Both the position numbers and the translations under genes were made by a program. Source: Nannobrachium achirus (taxonomy: Eukaryota > Chordata > Actinopteri > Myctophiformes > Myctophidae). Taken from it: DNA of 64,000 bases. The stretch lies in assembly GCA_963921795.1 (NCBI GenBank), contig OY997649.1, forward strand, positions 62,842,527-62,906,526, in the 5' to 3' direction. Under the pieces are notes generated by a model, which did no database searches, was not told where the DNA came from, and worked only from the letters and a program-made list of their open reading frames with translations. Shown here piece by piece: positions 47,439 to 61,570 of the stretch (positions are counted from its first letter, which is position 1; each line of letters begins with the position of its first letter).

Positions 47439-47868
47439 CAGTGGTGTAAAAAGTAACCAAGTACATTTACTTAAGTACTGTACACTTTTGAGGTATTTGT
47501 ACTTTACTTGAGTATTTCCAATTTCCAATACTTTTACTTCTACTCCACTACATCTCGGATCCAAATGTTGTACTTTTACTCCACTACATTTATTTGAAAA
47601 CTTTAGTTATTAGTTACTTTGTAGCTGTAAATTATAATATTATAAAACACACATTAACCAACTTTAGCCCTATTGTATACCTTGGCTATTCTCAAACATT
47701 TTGTACATTTACTTTTGGTACCTTAAGTACATTTTGATGCCAATACTTTCAGACTTTTACTCAAATACATTTTGAATTCTGGACTTTTACTTGTAACAGA
47801 GTACATTTACAGTGTAATATTGATACTTTTATTTAACTACAAAATGTGAGTATTTTTTCTACCTCTGC
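47439..47868 (+). mobile_element. Fam-E element without HPM
   Basis: CAGTGGTGTAAAAAGTAACC at left, TTTCTACCTCTGCAG at right. The place of the hairpin reads ACCTTGGCTATTCTCAAACA (about 47680-47699) and is an HPM-free counterpart of the sites at 35334 and 51103. Confidence 0.8.
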
Positions 47869-47958
47869 AGTACACTTTTACTGTACATACTTACGTATAT
47901 GTATACTGTAAATGTCATGCACGTGCATAGACACAGGGGCATCCGCAGAAGTACATAC

Positions 47959-48112
<154 letters not shown>

Positions 48113-48188
48113 GTTAGGCTATACTACACATGATCGTAACGATTCCGACCGTAAAGCATTTGTGTGCCGGTGTGGAAGCAGCGTGTGT

Positions 48189-48711
48189 TTAACCCTGCAA
48201 GGCCCGAATTAATTTCTACTGGCCAAAAAATAAATAAAAAAAATCAGATGGTGTTGTAGCAGTCCTAATCACAGGACAATGTAATGTTAAAAAATTAATA
48301 ATGTTTTTGTAAGGTTTTATAGGCATAAATCATAAATCATGCTCTAATTTGCATTTTGGGGATATTTTTCACAATATTAACATATGCACGTGTTCTAGAC
48401 ATTCTAATGATCATGAAAAAAAATATTACAGGCATTTTACTTATGTTTTAGTGAGGAATAGCTTCAGTTAAAAAGTGAGATGTTGTTCGTCCAGACGCTG
48501 GAATTTCAAATTCTCTGGGAGGTGTGAATGTCAGTCTCTGTGGGGGGGTATTTATATGCAAATATCGTGGCCAATGGCATTGTAATACTAAACAATAGGA
48601 TTTAATGGTGATGTTAATGTGAAAAAAGAACAGGAAAACTAATTATAACATTTTTAAAAAAATGATTTAAAAAACATTGCCAAAAAGCAACGCTGGGCCT
48701 TGCAGGGTTAA
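48189..48711. mobile_element. TTAA-flanked MITE with CCCTGCAAGGCCC ends
   Basis: Starts TTAACCCTGCAAGGCCCGA and ends GGGCCTTGCAGGGTTAA. About 523 bp, AT-rich interior, no coding capacity. Confidence 0.82.
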
Positions 48712-50409
48712 ATTATTGATGTGAACTGTACGCCTCTGTACGGCGTGTATACCTCCCCTAGCGTCGGGGCTGCTGAATCCCATGCAACATTTATGAGAGA
48801 TTCTGCTACAGAACGAGGGTCAACATGATCACTTACACCCTCATTAAGTGGGCGGTAATTGACTTTGACCCTACGAGAGAAAAAAAGACCCTCGGAAAGT
48901 TTATCAACATTTTATGAGGACGTCTTCATTTTGTTTAAAGGTATAGGGTAAGTGATATTTCTTTCGTTAAAACAAAGTGTTAAATAGCTCTATGTTGTGA
49001 TAGTACACATTGCTATGGTTTTGTTCGGTTACAGGAGTCTCTGTCTCTCCCAGCTCTTAATTTAAAGACCCAGTGAAATGAAAAATACATTTTTCACACT
49101 TTTAGATACTTATCCATGGTAATCATGGGCATTCCTTACACTAGATGCCAAAAAAAGAAAAAGAACAAAAAATAGAATGTAAACTCTTTTGTGTATTTTG
49201 ATGTAAAAAAAAGTCCCTAAATATCCCATTCTTAATTATTTCCTGTGAACAGTAACGTGCTGCGTGATGACATAGACAGACTTTTTAAATATAAATGAAC
49301 CTCTGATTACTTTCACATGCTTGATTCCCATTGCTGGCATTCCTCCAAACACAGCTGTTTTATAATTACAGCGCTACTCCGTTTTGAATCTCATTCAAGA
49401 TGACGTCCAAACTATGTATTACTCATTGTAAACTTAATGAGCACAATAGAATATGTATCTGTAAACATTATAGGTTATAATATGCAACTTAGTATCAAAC
49501 ATTCTGTACAAGAGGCAGCCTGGTCATGTCTCTCTGCCTTGCTAATGAGGGCTAAAAACAAAACATTAGGCATCACATGACTCAAATGCTACGTTCCATC
49601 GCCTGAAGGGCTGTTCCCTTCTGATTGGTTCAGAAAAGAGAGGAAGAAGAGAGAGTGAAAAGGAGGAGGAGCCCAACCCCCCCTCCCTTACATCTGTCGG
49701 GGGGGGTTGCCGTCTTCGGGCAGAATGGTTGTATTAATGTGTTTTTTTCATTGTACGCCCTACTCGATCATACGATCAGCGACACACACAAACGCATCCA
49801 CAATAGCACACCTACAAAGGCTCAAAGCCTGTTGCTTCGCCTTTCCAACTTGTCGATCTGCTGTGCTGAACTGAAAGTGACAGAGAGCTTTGTTTGATGC
49901 AAACCAGGGTCATTTGTACACAAGGATTTGCCTGGTTTTCTTTTGACCCTTTGAATTATTGTATTGGAAAACTGGAAGTTGGACTGTATGCTTTCAGCGG
50001 TTCAGTACATTATTATTATTTTTTTTACAGTACACACTAAAGTACACATACACACTCCTACAGCACACACCAGAGCAGGCAAAACGCCTCCACTTTAGCG
50101 TGGTTACACACACAGCGCGGGTCCCTGGCGCTCCCGCTAACATGTGACGGTTTGCTGAGCGGTGTATGTAGATGTTAGTGCGTGCATGTGCGCGTGCATG
50201 TCTGTGTGCGAGCGTGTGCGCATGTGTGTGTGTGTGCCATCAAACGGGCAGACTGACGCACGGCCAATTATTGCGACTGCCTCCTCTCCTCTCATCTGGG
50301 ATTTAAGGAGAGAGGGAGAGAGTATGAGGACCAAAAGGGGAGAGTATGGAGGAGGTGGAGGAGGTGAAGGTGGAGGAGAGGTGGAGGAGAGGAGAGAGGG
50401 AACAAGACC

Positions 50410-50410
<1 letters not shown>
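48712..50410. other. Intron with repeat fragments
   Basis: TTAAAGACCCAGTGAAATGA at 49061 looks like the end of another TTAA-type fish MITE; its other end is not found. A decayed Fam-D element with degenerate HPM lies near 49700-49870 (GCCGTCTTCGGGCAGAATGG to GTCGATCTGCTGTGCTG). GGA-rich sequence at 50290-50400. No exon. Confidence 0.5.

Positions 50411-50492
<82 letters not shown>
50411..50492. repeat. (GT)n microsatellite
   Basis: About 80 bp of GT. Confidence 0.96.
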
Positions 50493-50494
<2 letters not shown>

Positions 50495-50584
50495 CGTGCG
50501 TAGAACAATGGGAGATGTAAAAGCACTCTCCTCTCCATCTCGCGGGGGGAAGCTGACATATGCGCCGTTTTGAAAAAGTAAACA

Positions 50585-51885
<1,301 letters not shown>

Positions 51886-52180
51886 GGACGATAAGCGATA
51901 TTATCGTTTATTGCGATAAAAAAACACTCACGATAATCGTATCGTGGAGATTTAATTCATCGTGATATCGTCCTCCGTCATGCACTGGGATCAATTCAGC
52001 TTTTGTTTGCCGGTACCGCTTTAACCCATAATTGGTAAAAGGTACTTATAATATACGTACTTGATGCAGTCTTTTTTTTTTCACTCTAATGTCTTTGCCA
52101 AAGACATAGCCCATCTACAAGCTCACTACGCGTCACAACGCGACGCGTAGTGAGCTTGTACATCTGCTATTTTTTTTTTA
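51886..52180 (+). mobile_element. Fam-F element, left part with HPM
   Basis: Starts TAGGGATGGGACGATAAGCG and reaches the hairpin at 52104-52173, after which a Fam-G/H type fragment (TGGAACTAAATATTTTGAGA, 52240-52325) replaces its right part. Confidence 0.72.
52104..52173. repeat. HPM with CACTACGCG arms
   Basis: ATAGCCCATCTACAAGCTCA to its inverse; both arms read ACTACGCG/CGCGTAGT where Fam-E copies read ACAACGCG/CGCGTTGT. Confidence 0.9.
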
Positions 52181-52389
52181 AATTGAATATCTGTGTTTTT
52201 TTAACATTTGTAAATCAAATTTTGCTTCTGTGGGGTCCCTGGAACTAAATATTTTGAGATGGGGGTATGTGACCAAATACATATCATTTTGGGGTTCCTT
52301 CACATGAAAAGGTTTGAGCACCACTGACAATCAAAAAAGCCAGATTCACAAGCTTGCAGTGCGGCACTCGGTGCCGCACTGTGAGCGCA

Positions 52390-52857
52390 GCACGCAGCAG
52401 CAGCAAGGAGATCCAGAATATGTTCAGCAGCCAAGATATAAACCCACACAGAACCTTGGACGCCAGACTACGTGTGTATACAATGGAATACGTTAAGGGG
52501 AGGGTGGGGTGGGGGGGCAAACATTGACTCTGACCTTGGACGTGGCGTCGGCCGGGTCTCGCAGCGGTGACATGGTGAAGTGCGATGCGGTAAACAGATA
52601 GATTGGAAACGGTGTTTAGTTACAGAGGCCTTGACCTCTCGGCGAGCTACCGTATTCTTCTCCCGATGCGTCGGTTTAAAAAAGAGGAACGCTTGCAGCT
52701 GTAGGTATGAGGAGGAAGAATTGAGATGCCCGGAAGAAAACAATCGTAGCATAAAACGGAAACACTGTGTTGGGGAATGGAAACCTTGGCAGTGGCACTT
52801 CACACCACATGCAGGCTGTATGCGATGGGAGAGAGAGAGGACAAAACCCCAACGCAA

Positions 52858-52894
<37 letters not shown>

Positions 52895-53480
52895 GAAGGT
52901 TGTATACCAAGTGAATGCAAAAGCATTGACATATTTAAGGCACAGTTTTCCTAGTTTCCTAAGATAGTCTTCCGTGTAAGTTGCAATGCAACACAGCTCT
53001 ATTTACACATTTAACACCATTTAATTGTACATGATATTGTTTTGTTTTGATTGCTTTGTTCCAATTTTACTTTGTTCCACTTTTACTTTGTTCTTCTTTT
53101 GCTTTCCGCTTTTGCAATTGAATTGAGAGGGGAGACATGTTCTTGTATGACGCTGTTGACGCACGTTCTCAGATATCGGAAAGAGACACGCAAACCAGCG
53201 TCTCGCAGGGAGTCGCTGAAGTCGAATTAGATGACGTTTATTGACACAGACACCTGACACCTGTCAGTCAATTCTGACCTCGTGAATTATACATGTTCAA
53301 GATGTTCGTCATCACGCAAGCCGTTTCTGTTTAGGGGCTGGGCTCTAATTGTTTCATTATAATACACAAATACTCGAATGTTTCACTTTTTTGGCATCCA
53401 ATGTTAGGTATGGCCATATTATCACTACAGATATGCTCTAAAAGTGGGAAAAACGTATTTTTGATTGCATTTCGACCGTT
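52390..53480. other. Intron, nothing recognised
   Basis: A GA run at 52863-52891. No exon joining the gene frame and no named repeat found. Confidence 0.45.
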
Positions 53481-54012
53481 AGGTCGCAGTTACAATCGAA
53501 ACCTCGAGCAGCTTTCCGTCAGTCCGTCCGTCCGTCAGTCTGTCTGTCACACGTCACACTCTTTCCCTGCTCATATCTCCGCAACCGTTGCCCTGATCCA
53601 TGCCAAATTTTGCACACACACTCCTTGCCTGCCAAACCACAACCTCCACCCATCAATTCTTACATGGCCCTCTTCTAGCGCCACCATGAGGCCAATTCTT
53701 GCTATACACATTTTTGGACACTGCTCCTACACATTTTGCCCTAAAATCACGCAAATCGGTACAAACTTGGTCTACACTCATGTCATCAACATGGATCTGT
53801 CCCATATAGCGCCACCATGAGGCCGCTTTTTTCAAACACATTTTTGGACACTGCTCCTACAGATTTTGCACTAAAATCACACAAGTCGGTACACAGTATG
53901 TCTACACTCATCTCATCAACATGGATCTGTCCCATCTAGCGCCACCATCAGGCCGATGTTTTCAAACACATTTTTGGACACTGCTCCTACACATTTTGCC
54001 TTAAAAATCACG
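53480..54012. repeat. Repeat with GTCCGTCAGTC motif and 129-bp tandem units
   Basis: CACACGTCACACTCTTTCCC then TGCCAAATTTTGCACACACA matches the window end (63830-63930). Then 2.5 tandem units of about 129 bp, each with TTTTTGGACACTGCTCCTAC and TAGCGCCACCATGAGGCCG. Confidence 0.85.
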
Positions 54013-54172
54013 CTGCGACCTGACAGTAGCTTATCTCCCGATTAGGGAGTCTTACTGGTGAATTACTACATTGCAGTGTATTGATACTTTGACTTACTAA
54101 ATTGGAGTACTTTTTCCACCACTTGCCAAAGACCTAAACCGACGACGGGGAAGGAAGACGGCAGTAACTGAC

Positions 54173-54548
54173 CTACGGTGGCCGTGGACCTGGCCGAGCT
54201 CTTCCTGGTCCTGCCGCCGTGCAGCACGGTGTTGTCCTTCAGGGCGGCCTGGCGCTCCCTCTCCACGGCGGAGGCCAGCTCCCGGGCCACGCCCTCCAGG
54301 TAGGCGTCGTTGAGGAACGCCAGCGTGGCGTGCGGCTCCGCCGCCAGCCCCGCCCCCGCCAGGACGCGGAACTCGTCTCCGATGGCCGCCGCCAGGGCCG
54401 GCGCCGCCCAGCGGAAGCCCGCCGCCAGCCTGTCGAAGCCGGTCTCACCACCACCACCAGCAGCACCACCAGCCCCGCCCGCGCCTCCCGGGGTGCTGGA
54501 GGTCAGTGCGGAACGCAGGACGTCCAGAGCCCACTGGCTCCTCACAGC
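54173..54548 (-). CDS. KIAA0825: KIAA0825-like exon, largest in window
   Basis: 376 bp: 125 codons plus one base. Acceptor TTCTCCACCCAG|GCTGTG; donor GTAG|GTCAGT, chosen over the nearby ACC|GTAGGT because only it keeps frame with the next exon. The peptide starts AVRSQWALDVLRSALTSSTP, has a Gly/Ala-rich insert, then ATLAFLNDAYLEGVARELAS and a basic RTRKSSARST near the end. The FLNDAYLEGV stretch parallels FIKETYLD-type sequence in human KIAA0825 as recalled. Very GC-rich; the acceptor tract is duplicated beyond the neighbouring Fam-A insertion. Confidence 0.85.
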
Positions 54549-54611
54549 CTGGGTGGAGAAAGGACAGGGGGCAAGATGGTAACCAGCACTGACATGATTT
54601 GGTGAGAGAAC

Positions 54612-55142
54612 CAGGGTTCCCACACATCTTTACCAATACTTTTCCAAAACTTTTCCAAAACTGTTCCAGAATATTTAACCCGATTTCCAGGACTATATAA
54701 CAATAATTCAGCTCAATAACGAGTCGCTTACTCCTATGTGCAATATGCCTAAAGACAGGTAGTGTTTGAAAGTGGTTCTCAACCTTTTCAGGCCGTGACC
54801 CCCGAAATAATCATATTTGAACTGGGGACCCCGGCACCCTGACGAGCACTAAGAGTAGAGGAATTTTGTTAACACGGTTCTATTGTGAAAATAGCAGATC
54901 TACATGCTCACATGTAGATCGGCTATTTTCACAATTTCTGCCTCTAATATTTGACAATTTGGCCAATGTTTAATTTGTCATTTCAGAGGTATTAACAAAA
55001 TCAATAACCACAGACAATGCATAGCTATTTTTTCCAGGACCTTCCAGGAGCCTTGATACATTCCAAAACTTTTCCAGTACTGGAAAAAATATTTTTCTCA
55101 TTTCAAAATATTTCCAGGAATTTCATGACCGTGGGAACCCTG
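54612..55142 (+). mobile_element. Fam-A composite element with HPM
   Basis: Flanking 6-mers GAGAAC (54606-54611) and GAGAAG (55143-55148). Interior Fam-B part and a hairpin at 54882-54935. It sits between two copies of a ~55-bp stretch from the exon acceptor region. Confidence 0.85.
54882..54935. repeat. HPM with CTACATGC arms, centre deleted
   Basis: ATTGTGAAAATAGCAGATCT ... GATCGGCTATTTTCACAAT; inner stem lost symmetrically. Confidence 0.88.
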
Positions 55143-55199
55143 GAGAAGGACAGGGGCAAGATGGTAACCAGCGCTGACATGATTTGGTGAGAGAACTAA

Positions 55200-57545
55200 G
55201 CAACCTGGGTCTAGAAAAATAAGCCCAAAAGAAGCGACTATAATAGCACTTTTAACCTATTACTGTATACATCGGATATTTGAAATAAGACCGTAGGTCT
55301 ACAAGCTCACAAGCGTCACAATCATAAGGCATGTTTTCATTGCAGTTCCGGAATTTTCCCGGCAAAATAAAGAATTATAATTAGCATAACTTGCCGGGAG
55401 TTTAGTTTTTTGGGTGTTTTCACATGCCCTCATCGGCAGCAAAAATACTGGTATCGCTCGTTTTCACTGCCATTGTGACGGCATGAAAACCAGGGTTGCC
55501 AGATTTTGCGAGAGAAATAAGCAACCAGGTGTACAAAAATAAGCCCCAAAAACTGATATTATCTAGCCACACGAGCACTTTAAAACTATACGCATCGCCG
55601 CATCAGCTACTTGAAAATTGCCAATCTACAAGCTCACAACAAATAAACCGCAACCAGCCACTATCAATACAAGCAACTTTACGGAAATCAAGCCCAGAGT
55701 CGCTTATAATTAGCAGACATGGCAACACACGGACTGAAAGACCTGCAAAAAACACACGCGGGCTGAAAGACCTGCAAAAAACAGTCTCCCCAGTTCGGTT
55801 TGGTGCGTCTCTTCTCTCTCTCACCCTGAACGCTACAAATGGATTTAACAAAATATTCTTCATGCAACAACACATTCAGAAAAGGATCGCTCATGCGTTA
55901 TGCAACCTGTTGGGGGAAATCTCGCTCTTAACAGCGAAACGCTCCCCCCATGCACTTGTGGCTTGTGGGCTTGTAGATTTAGCTTTTTTTTCACGCGTCA
56001 CTGTAAACGATGGATGACCATGCAGACTCGATGCTCGCTGCTCTGTAAAACACTTTTAATCATGCAACGAGGAGAAACTATTAACAAATGATGCAGCTCT
56101 TTGAGTTGGTAAAGATTCCAGCTTTCATCACAACATTACGAGCGCATTGCATCCCGTTCTCCAGACCGGACTTGTATCAAAACCCACACAGTTTAATTAA
56201 AAATAGGCTATAGAATACAAATAAGTTTGAACCATGAGCAAGCTCAGAAGGTTCAGAAAGGATCGCTGCATGATGCAACGTGTTGCACTTGTGGGCTTGT
56301 AGATTATTAGCTGTGTTTTTTTTTTCTTCACGCGACACCATAAACGATGGATGACCAGAGAAAGAAAGAAATAGACTTCTGCTGTGTTTGTCAATGCGAT
56401 TCTAGCCTAAATAATTAATCCCCTATTCAAGGTGAAGCTGTAGACCTACTTTATTTCTATATATTCATTTACATTCAGGTCGTTTTCAATCCCAGATACA
56501 ATGTTTTAAACTGTTAACTGGCTCCTTTCATGCACCTGGTTGTCAAAAAAACGGCAAATTCACGGCATGCGTTTTCACTGGAGGGAAATTTGTATTGTCA
56601 CGGTACTTTCATCAAAAATTACTAGGTATTTTCCCGTCAAATTTCGGCCCCCAATACTGCCGGGACACAAAATAAGTGGCCGTTTTCACATGGCGTGAAT
56701 TTCAAAATTGCCGTCATTTTTGAAAAAACTCCCAGAAGTTTTGCTCAGTGAAAACGGGGCTATAGACTGTATAAAAGATATGGACAAAGCGAAGCCATTG
56801 GTTTCTATGCAGCGAAAATGACACAATATGGGTCCTTGGCATGGGTGTTGCCATCATAGATTGTAAAGGCACCAGAGGAGGCTATTGGCTGCCAACGGTC
56901 ACATGCAACCGCAGAGATACATGGGAGAATGTGGTCGGAGCCTCCCGAAATACAGCACACGAAGAAGAACACAGCCGGCTGGTATAAGTTTAGTTGGCCG
57001 CGCCCCCCGCAACTTTATCCCATTTAACATAAATGGGACCTTATTTTCACAAAATGCATATCATCGTGATTGAAAGGCAATTTTTAACTAGCGATAGGAA
57101 CCATAAAGTATGTATGAACTGTTAATTAAGGTTAGAAAACGAAAGGGGAAAATGAATGGGGTCCAATGGAGAACAATTTTTTTTGCAATCGGTCGGGGGG
57201 GAAAACAGCGCAACTAGCGGCCAATCATAGGAAGTTTTAGTTCCGTATTGGGCTCATTTTAAATCGGCGGAACTATGCCCCTGGTCACAATGCGACAGTC
57301 TAAAAACACAAATCTAGTGCGGGGGCTCCCCTGGCTCTAAATATTTGCAGATGGGGGGGTTAGGGGACAAATACATATTAATTGGGGGTCCATGACTTAA
57401 TTGAAAATATTTGAGAACCACTGGTTTAAATAATACATACAACAATCTACAAGCAGATCTGCAAGCTCAAAACACGTCGCTTCTTGCAGCGTTTGGAGCT
57501 TGCGGATCTGCTACTTTTGATGCATTTGTGTGACGCTGTAGTTTG
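55200..57545. other. Intron with decayed repeats
   Basis: Two related stretches, GGGCTTGTAGATTTAGCTTT (55967) and GGGCTTGTAGATTATTAGCT (56291), each followed by AAACGATGGATGACCA. Further degenerate HPM-like pieces at 55612-55640 and 57446-57520. Paired sequences with CCGGAATTTTCCCGGCAAAA near 55345 and a related GTATTTTCCCGTCAAATTTC near 56627 suggest an old MITE. No exon. Confidence 0.45.
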
Positions 57546-57829
57546 ATTAAAGGGGGAGTTCAGTCAAATAAAGATGATAACAAGTGTATTCCCAGTTTGT
57601 CACACAACAGAGTAATGTATTATTAACCAACAGACACATTTTTAATGATGAAAAAAATCTAAAAGTTTGAAAAAATGTGTTTAAAAATTTGTCAAATCCA
57701 ATACATATTTTTCTGGCCTTTCTGACAAGGACTGTAGGGGCGTGGCCTATGTACACAATGAAGCCACGCCCATTCACAGAAGTATCCACTTTGGTTTTCT
57801 TGATAAAAAAATAAAAAAAAGCTACTGAA

Positions 57830-58003
57830 GTACATTTACTCAAAAAAGAAAGTAACTAAGTACATTTACTCAAGTACTTTGTATTCAGGTACTTTGACTT
57901 TACTTGAGTATTATTATTATTAGTTTCAGTAGTTTCTACAATGCAGTAGTGATACTTTTCCAGTTTTACTCAAGTAAAACATTTGAGTACTTTTTCCACC
58001 ACT
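57830..58003 (+). mobile_element. Fam-E end fragment
   Basis: AGTACATTTACTCAAGTACT then GAGTACTTTTTCCACCACT; internal part and hairpin missing. Confidence 0.65.
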
Positions 58004-58009
58004 CTCTCT

Positions 58010-58257
<248 letters not shown>

Positions 58258-58298
58258 GTGTCACAGCGCTTCATTGACAGGGTTTTCTCAGGCCGTAC

Positions 58299-58496
58299 CT
58301 GATAGCGCGCGAGGACCTCGGCCTGGGGGTAGAGGAAGCAGAGCTCCTGGAGACAGCGCACACGCTCAGGGACGGACGGAGCAGCGGGCACCGGCGGCGG
58401 CAGCCTGGACTCTGGACCGCGGTGCTCTGGACCGCAGGAGGACAGCCTGTCCTGTAGGTGGCGCCGTAGCAGGAGACGCACGTCGTCCCACACTTC
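58299..58496 (-). CDS. KIAA0825: KIAA0825-like exon with WDD and FLYP motifs
   Basis: 198 bp, 66 codons, phase 0 at both ends. The acceptor is TATAGTTTCAG|GAAGTG and the donor TATCAG|GTACGG. The peptide starts EVWDDVRLLLRRHLQDRLSS and ends with RVRCLQELCFLYPQAEVLAR then YQ. Human KIAA0825 as recalled has a closely similar WDD-R-LRR and CLQ-L-FLYPESEV arrangement at the same distance. This is the strongest single support for the gene identity. Confidence 0.88.
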
Positions 58497-60189
58497 CTGA
58501 AACTATACAGACCAAGACAACGCAAAAAGAAAGACATGCCATCTCTGGTTTACTTCCTGTATCTGGGTGAAGTAGGTGCAGCACTGCAGGCCGCCTTTTT
58601 AGGAGACCATAAGTAGGTTGGAATCTTTATTATTTCCAATGGAAGAGTGAACGTGGAACATAGCTACCTGAACGAGTCTTTAGACCCATGGTCACTGAAC
58701 TAAATATTAGACCCCGTCGTCACAAGCCACACAATCTTCCCAAGATTTTCATATTAAAATGTTTTCTTTTTTTCTGGGAACATCTATTTTATTATCTGTC
58801 CCATCGACACAACGGATCTAGCACCAGTGAACATCGGACGTTTTTCCAGTTCAATTTTTTTCTCCTGTTCATTTCTTTGTGCCATCACTGCCAATTTCAC
58901 TTGTTTAATCTGCGTCCTGATTGGAGGAAATTGGTATCCCGAGCGCATTTTCTGTTTACTAGACCTGGAGATTTGGGGGGACTCCTGTTACTGACACTCT
59001 AGCAATGAATACTATCAGAATATAGAGCTATGCAACCCTTATTGTTACAAAGCAATAGAGCAGTGAAGTCCGACCTCATTTACCCATCCTACCTGGTTCA
59101 CGCCCCCCCCACTGTGTTCCAAACATAAACAAATGATCTATGCGGTTTGACTCATATGGATATGAAGAATCAACTGACGATGAGAAAACGCTAATGTTAC
59201 TGTCGCCAAATTAGTTACATTTTCGCTAGAAACAGGCTTTATCAAATATGAGTGAATGACTATCATAAACCATACAGAGCTACCTCCCCGACAATATCAC
59301 GCAAACCGTGTGTTTATTTTTGGACAGAGAAATTACTTCCATGAACCGGGGGATGAGTGAGTCACGTCATGATTTCACTGCTCTATATCACTAGCCCTAT
59401 AAAGTATTTATTATTATTAAGCTAAGGTATAAACAACCTAACACGTTAACAGGCACAGGTTAATATCATTTGTTGATTTCACGCATCAGACTCCCAAACG
59501 TTTGTTTGAGGAGCGTGATTTGCAGACACAAGGAATTGCATGACACAAGGAATGGCATGTAATGCTGTAACAACCCATCAAAAATAGCATCTTCTAACAA
59601 TAGACTCAAAACTGCGGACGTTGTGGAAATGCACAGCTCACACTGACAGATTACACAAGATAAATATAGACAGTGCGCTACAGCTGACGTACAGCCATAC
59701 AACAACAGACAAAGCTGCGGAACGCTGGCAGACGAGTGGATGGTGCGCCGGGAGCATTAAGGGCCATCTTTGATTCCTTTCCCCATGGAATAAAGCTAAA
59801 TAAAATCTCATGACAGAACCTGTTTGTCAGGCCAAGTCCCAATACGTATGATTTGTGAAACAGTGAGTTTCTGCATACAGCCAACCAGTTGAAGACATTG
59901 CAGATGCAGGCTTTGACCTTTTTGCTTTTTATATGACTCTGAGACCGCTTTGCTTGGCTTTTAAACATATATTCCATTACTAGTTTGACCCCTTCAAATA
60001 CACTTTCATCTCATAAAATAACTAACTAGTAAGACGCCTCAGGGCGTCTGTCCAGTGATGCATATCGGACCAGTTACCATTATGGAGATCCATGTAATGT
60101 ACAGGGAGATATGCTGCGAGACCCCAAACATGCTTAATCAGTTATTTGTTATGTGAAAATCCTATGACATATCACATCTGACATCATAC
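58497..60189. other. Intron without recognised repeats
   Basis: The longest stretch in the window (about 1.7 kb) with no microsatellite, hairpin or transposon end that I can see. No exon found. Confidence 0.45.
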
Positions 60190-60336
60190 ATACAATCTAG
60201 GGATGCCCCGATCAGGGTTTTTTTGCTCCCGATCCGATACCGATCAAATATTATTGCTTCCGATTCGATCCCGATCTTTCCCGATCCGATCTTTTGGCAA
60301 GGCATTAAGAAGAAAAAAAAATTCTATTCATTCTAT

Positions 60337-60769
60337 CACTTGGTTCTCAACCTTTTCAGGCCGTGACCCCCAAAATAATCATATTTTAACTGGGGACCCC
60401 CGACCCTGAAGAGTTGAGGAAGTATATTTTGTATAACACGGTTCTATTGTGAAAATAGCAGATCTACATGCTCACAACGCCTCGCAACGCGAGGAGTTGT
60501 GAGCATGTAGATCGGCTATTTTCACAATTTCTGGCTTTAATATTTGACAATTTGGCCAATGTTTAATTTGTCATTTTAGAGGTATTAAAAAGTCCTTAAT
60601 TTTTCACTTTCGAAATGTGCAGATACCCTCTATACACTTAAACTTTATGTTGATTTGTTTACTGTTGAGAGAGAAAACAATGTTGCACATTAAGTTAATC
60701 ATCTGGGGACCCCCCAAAATAATTTGAGGACCCCCCTGGGGGTCCCGACCCACAGGTTGAGAACCACTG
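60337..60769 (+). mobile_element. Fam-B hAT-like element with HPM
   Basis: Near-inverted ends CACTTGGTTCTCAACC and GGTTGAGAACCACTG; GGGGACCCCC blocks at both sides. Hairpin at 60446-60528. This is the fullest copy of the sequence embedded in Fam-A. Confidence 0.8.
60446..60528. repeat. HPM with CTACATGC arms, 83 bp
   Basis: ATTGTGAAAATAGCAGATCT to its inverse; both arms have ATGCTCA, centre CGCCTCGCAACGCGAGGAG. Confidence 0.92.
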
Positions 60770-61263
60770 AGCTAGTTGACAGTGCAGAGAGACATAATTG
60801 CCTTCCTTTGATCCATTAGCAAGGGGCCAATTACTACTTATTGGCATCAGCTGCCAGCTGTACACAGAGTCTGACACAATCACCTTCCCTCTGCAGTGCT
60901 CTGTCTGTCTCATTTCTCCAAAAGCCCTTGAATATGATTGAAAATGATTAAGGATTACTGTGATTATGGTAAGCTTACATTTCATATCGCATTCACCTTA
61001 CCTGTAACTTTCAGTACTCCCAGAAAATATTTTTTTGAAAAAAAAAAAAAAAAAAGATTTTTTTTTTCCCCCGATCTCCGATCTTATAAAAACGGCCATA
61101 TCGGCGGCCGATCCGATCACGTGATCGGGATCGGGCAACACTAATACAATCCATTTCATGCCCATACATGGAGATCCCTGTCTGAACCAGCCACACCACT
61201 GTGATGTAACCCGTTTAGAAAGATGTGCCGGTTTTCATAGTTAACTCCGACCTATGGTCGCAA

Positions 61264-61331
61264 TAACTGATCTACAAGCCCACAAACATGTCACGCTGTG
61301 AGATGTTGTAAGCTTGTAGATCTGCTAATGT
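61264..61331. repeat. Decayed HPM
   Basis: AACTGATCTACAAGCCCACA paired with TAAGCTTGTAGATCTGCTAA; host repeat not identified. Confidence 0.65.
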
Positions 61332-61499
61332 TGTTGCGCGACATTGCTTTCATAGAACGCATGCTGGCTTCTATGGAATCGGAATGACTGAAATCAGTCG
61401 TGGCGACTGAGAACTTTATAATCCACATTATGAATAAAAATGTAATTAGGCTTTGTAAACTATTATAAATAAATAATTTAATAACTTCATACAAAAAAG

Positions 61500-61570
61500 A
61501 ATAGTGGATATAGCCGATCTACAAGCTGTGTGACACACTTTGAGCTTGTAGATCGGCTATATCCACTATT
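61500..61570. repeat. HPM with compensated GGATATAGCC arms
   Basis: AATAGTGGATATAGCCGATC and GATCGGCTATATCCACTATT are exact inverses over at least 28 bp. The arms carry matched differences (GGATATAGC) from every other copy. The loop GTGTGACACACTTTG is short. Confidence 0.93.

Larger units (their letters stand above)
60198..61143 (+). mobile_element. hAT-like element with TAGGGATGCCCCGATC ends
   Basis: Perfect 8-bp duplication ATACAATC (60190-60197 and 61144-61151). Termini TAGGGATGCCCCGATC and GATCGGGCAACACTA, with many CCGATCCGAT motifs. The Fam-B element 60337-60769 is nested inside. Confidence 0.88.

Noticed and set aside
53401-53820. 139-codon plus-strand frame
   Set aside because: Falls in a dispersed repeat with 129-bp tandem units; no splice sites, no recognised protein.
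54171-54176. Alternative donor ACC|GTAGGT for the exon at 54173-54548
   Set aside because: It would end in phase 0, but the next exon needs one carried base; GTAG|GTCAGT keeps the frame and the KGRNFS motif.
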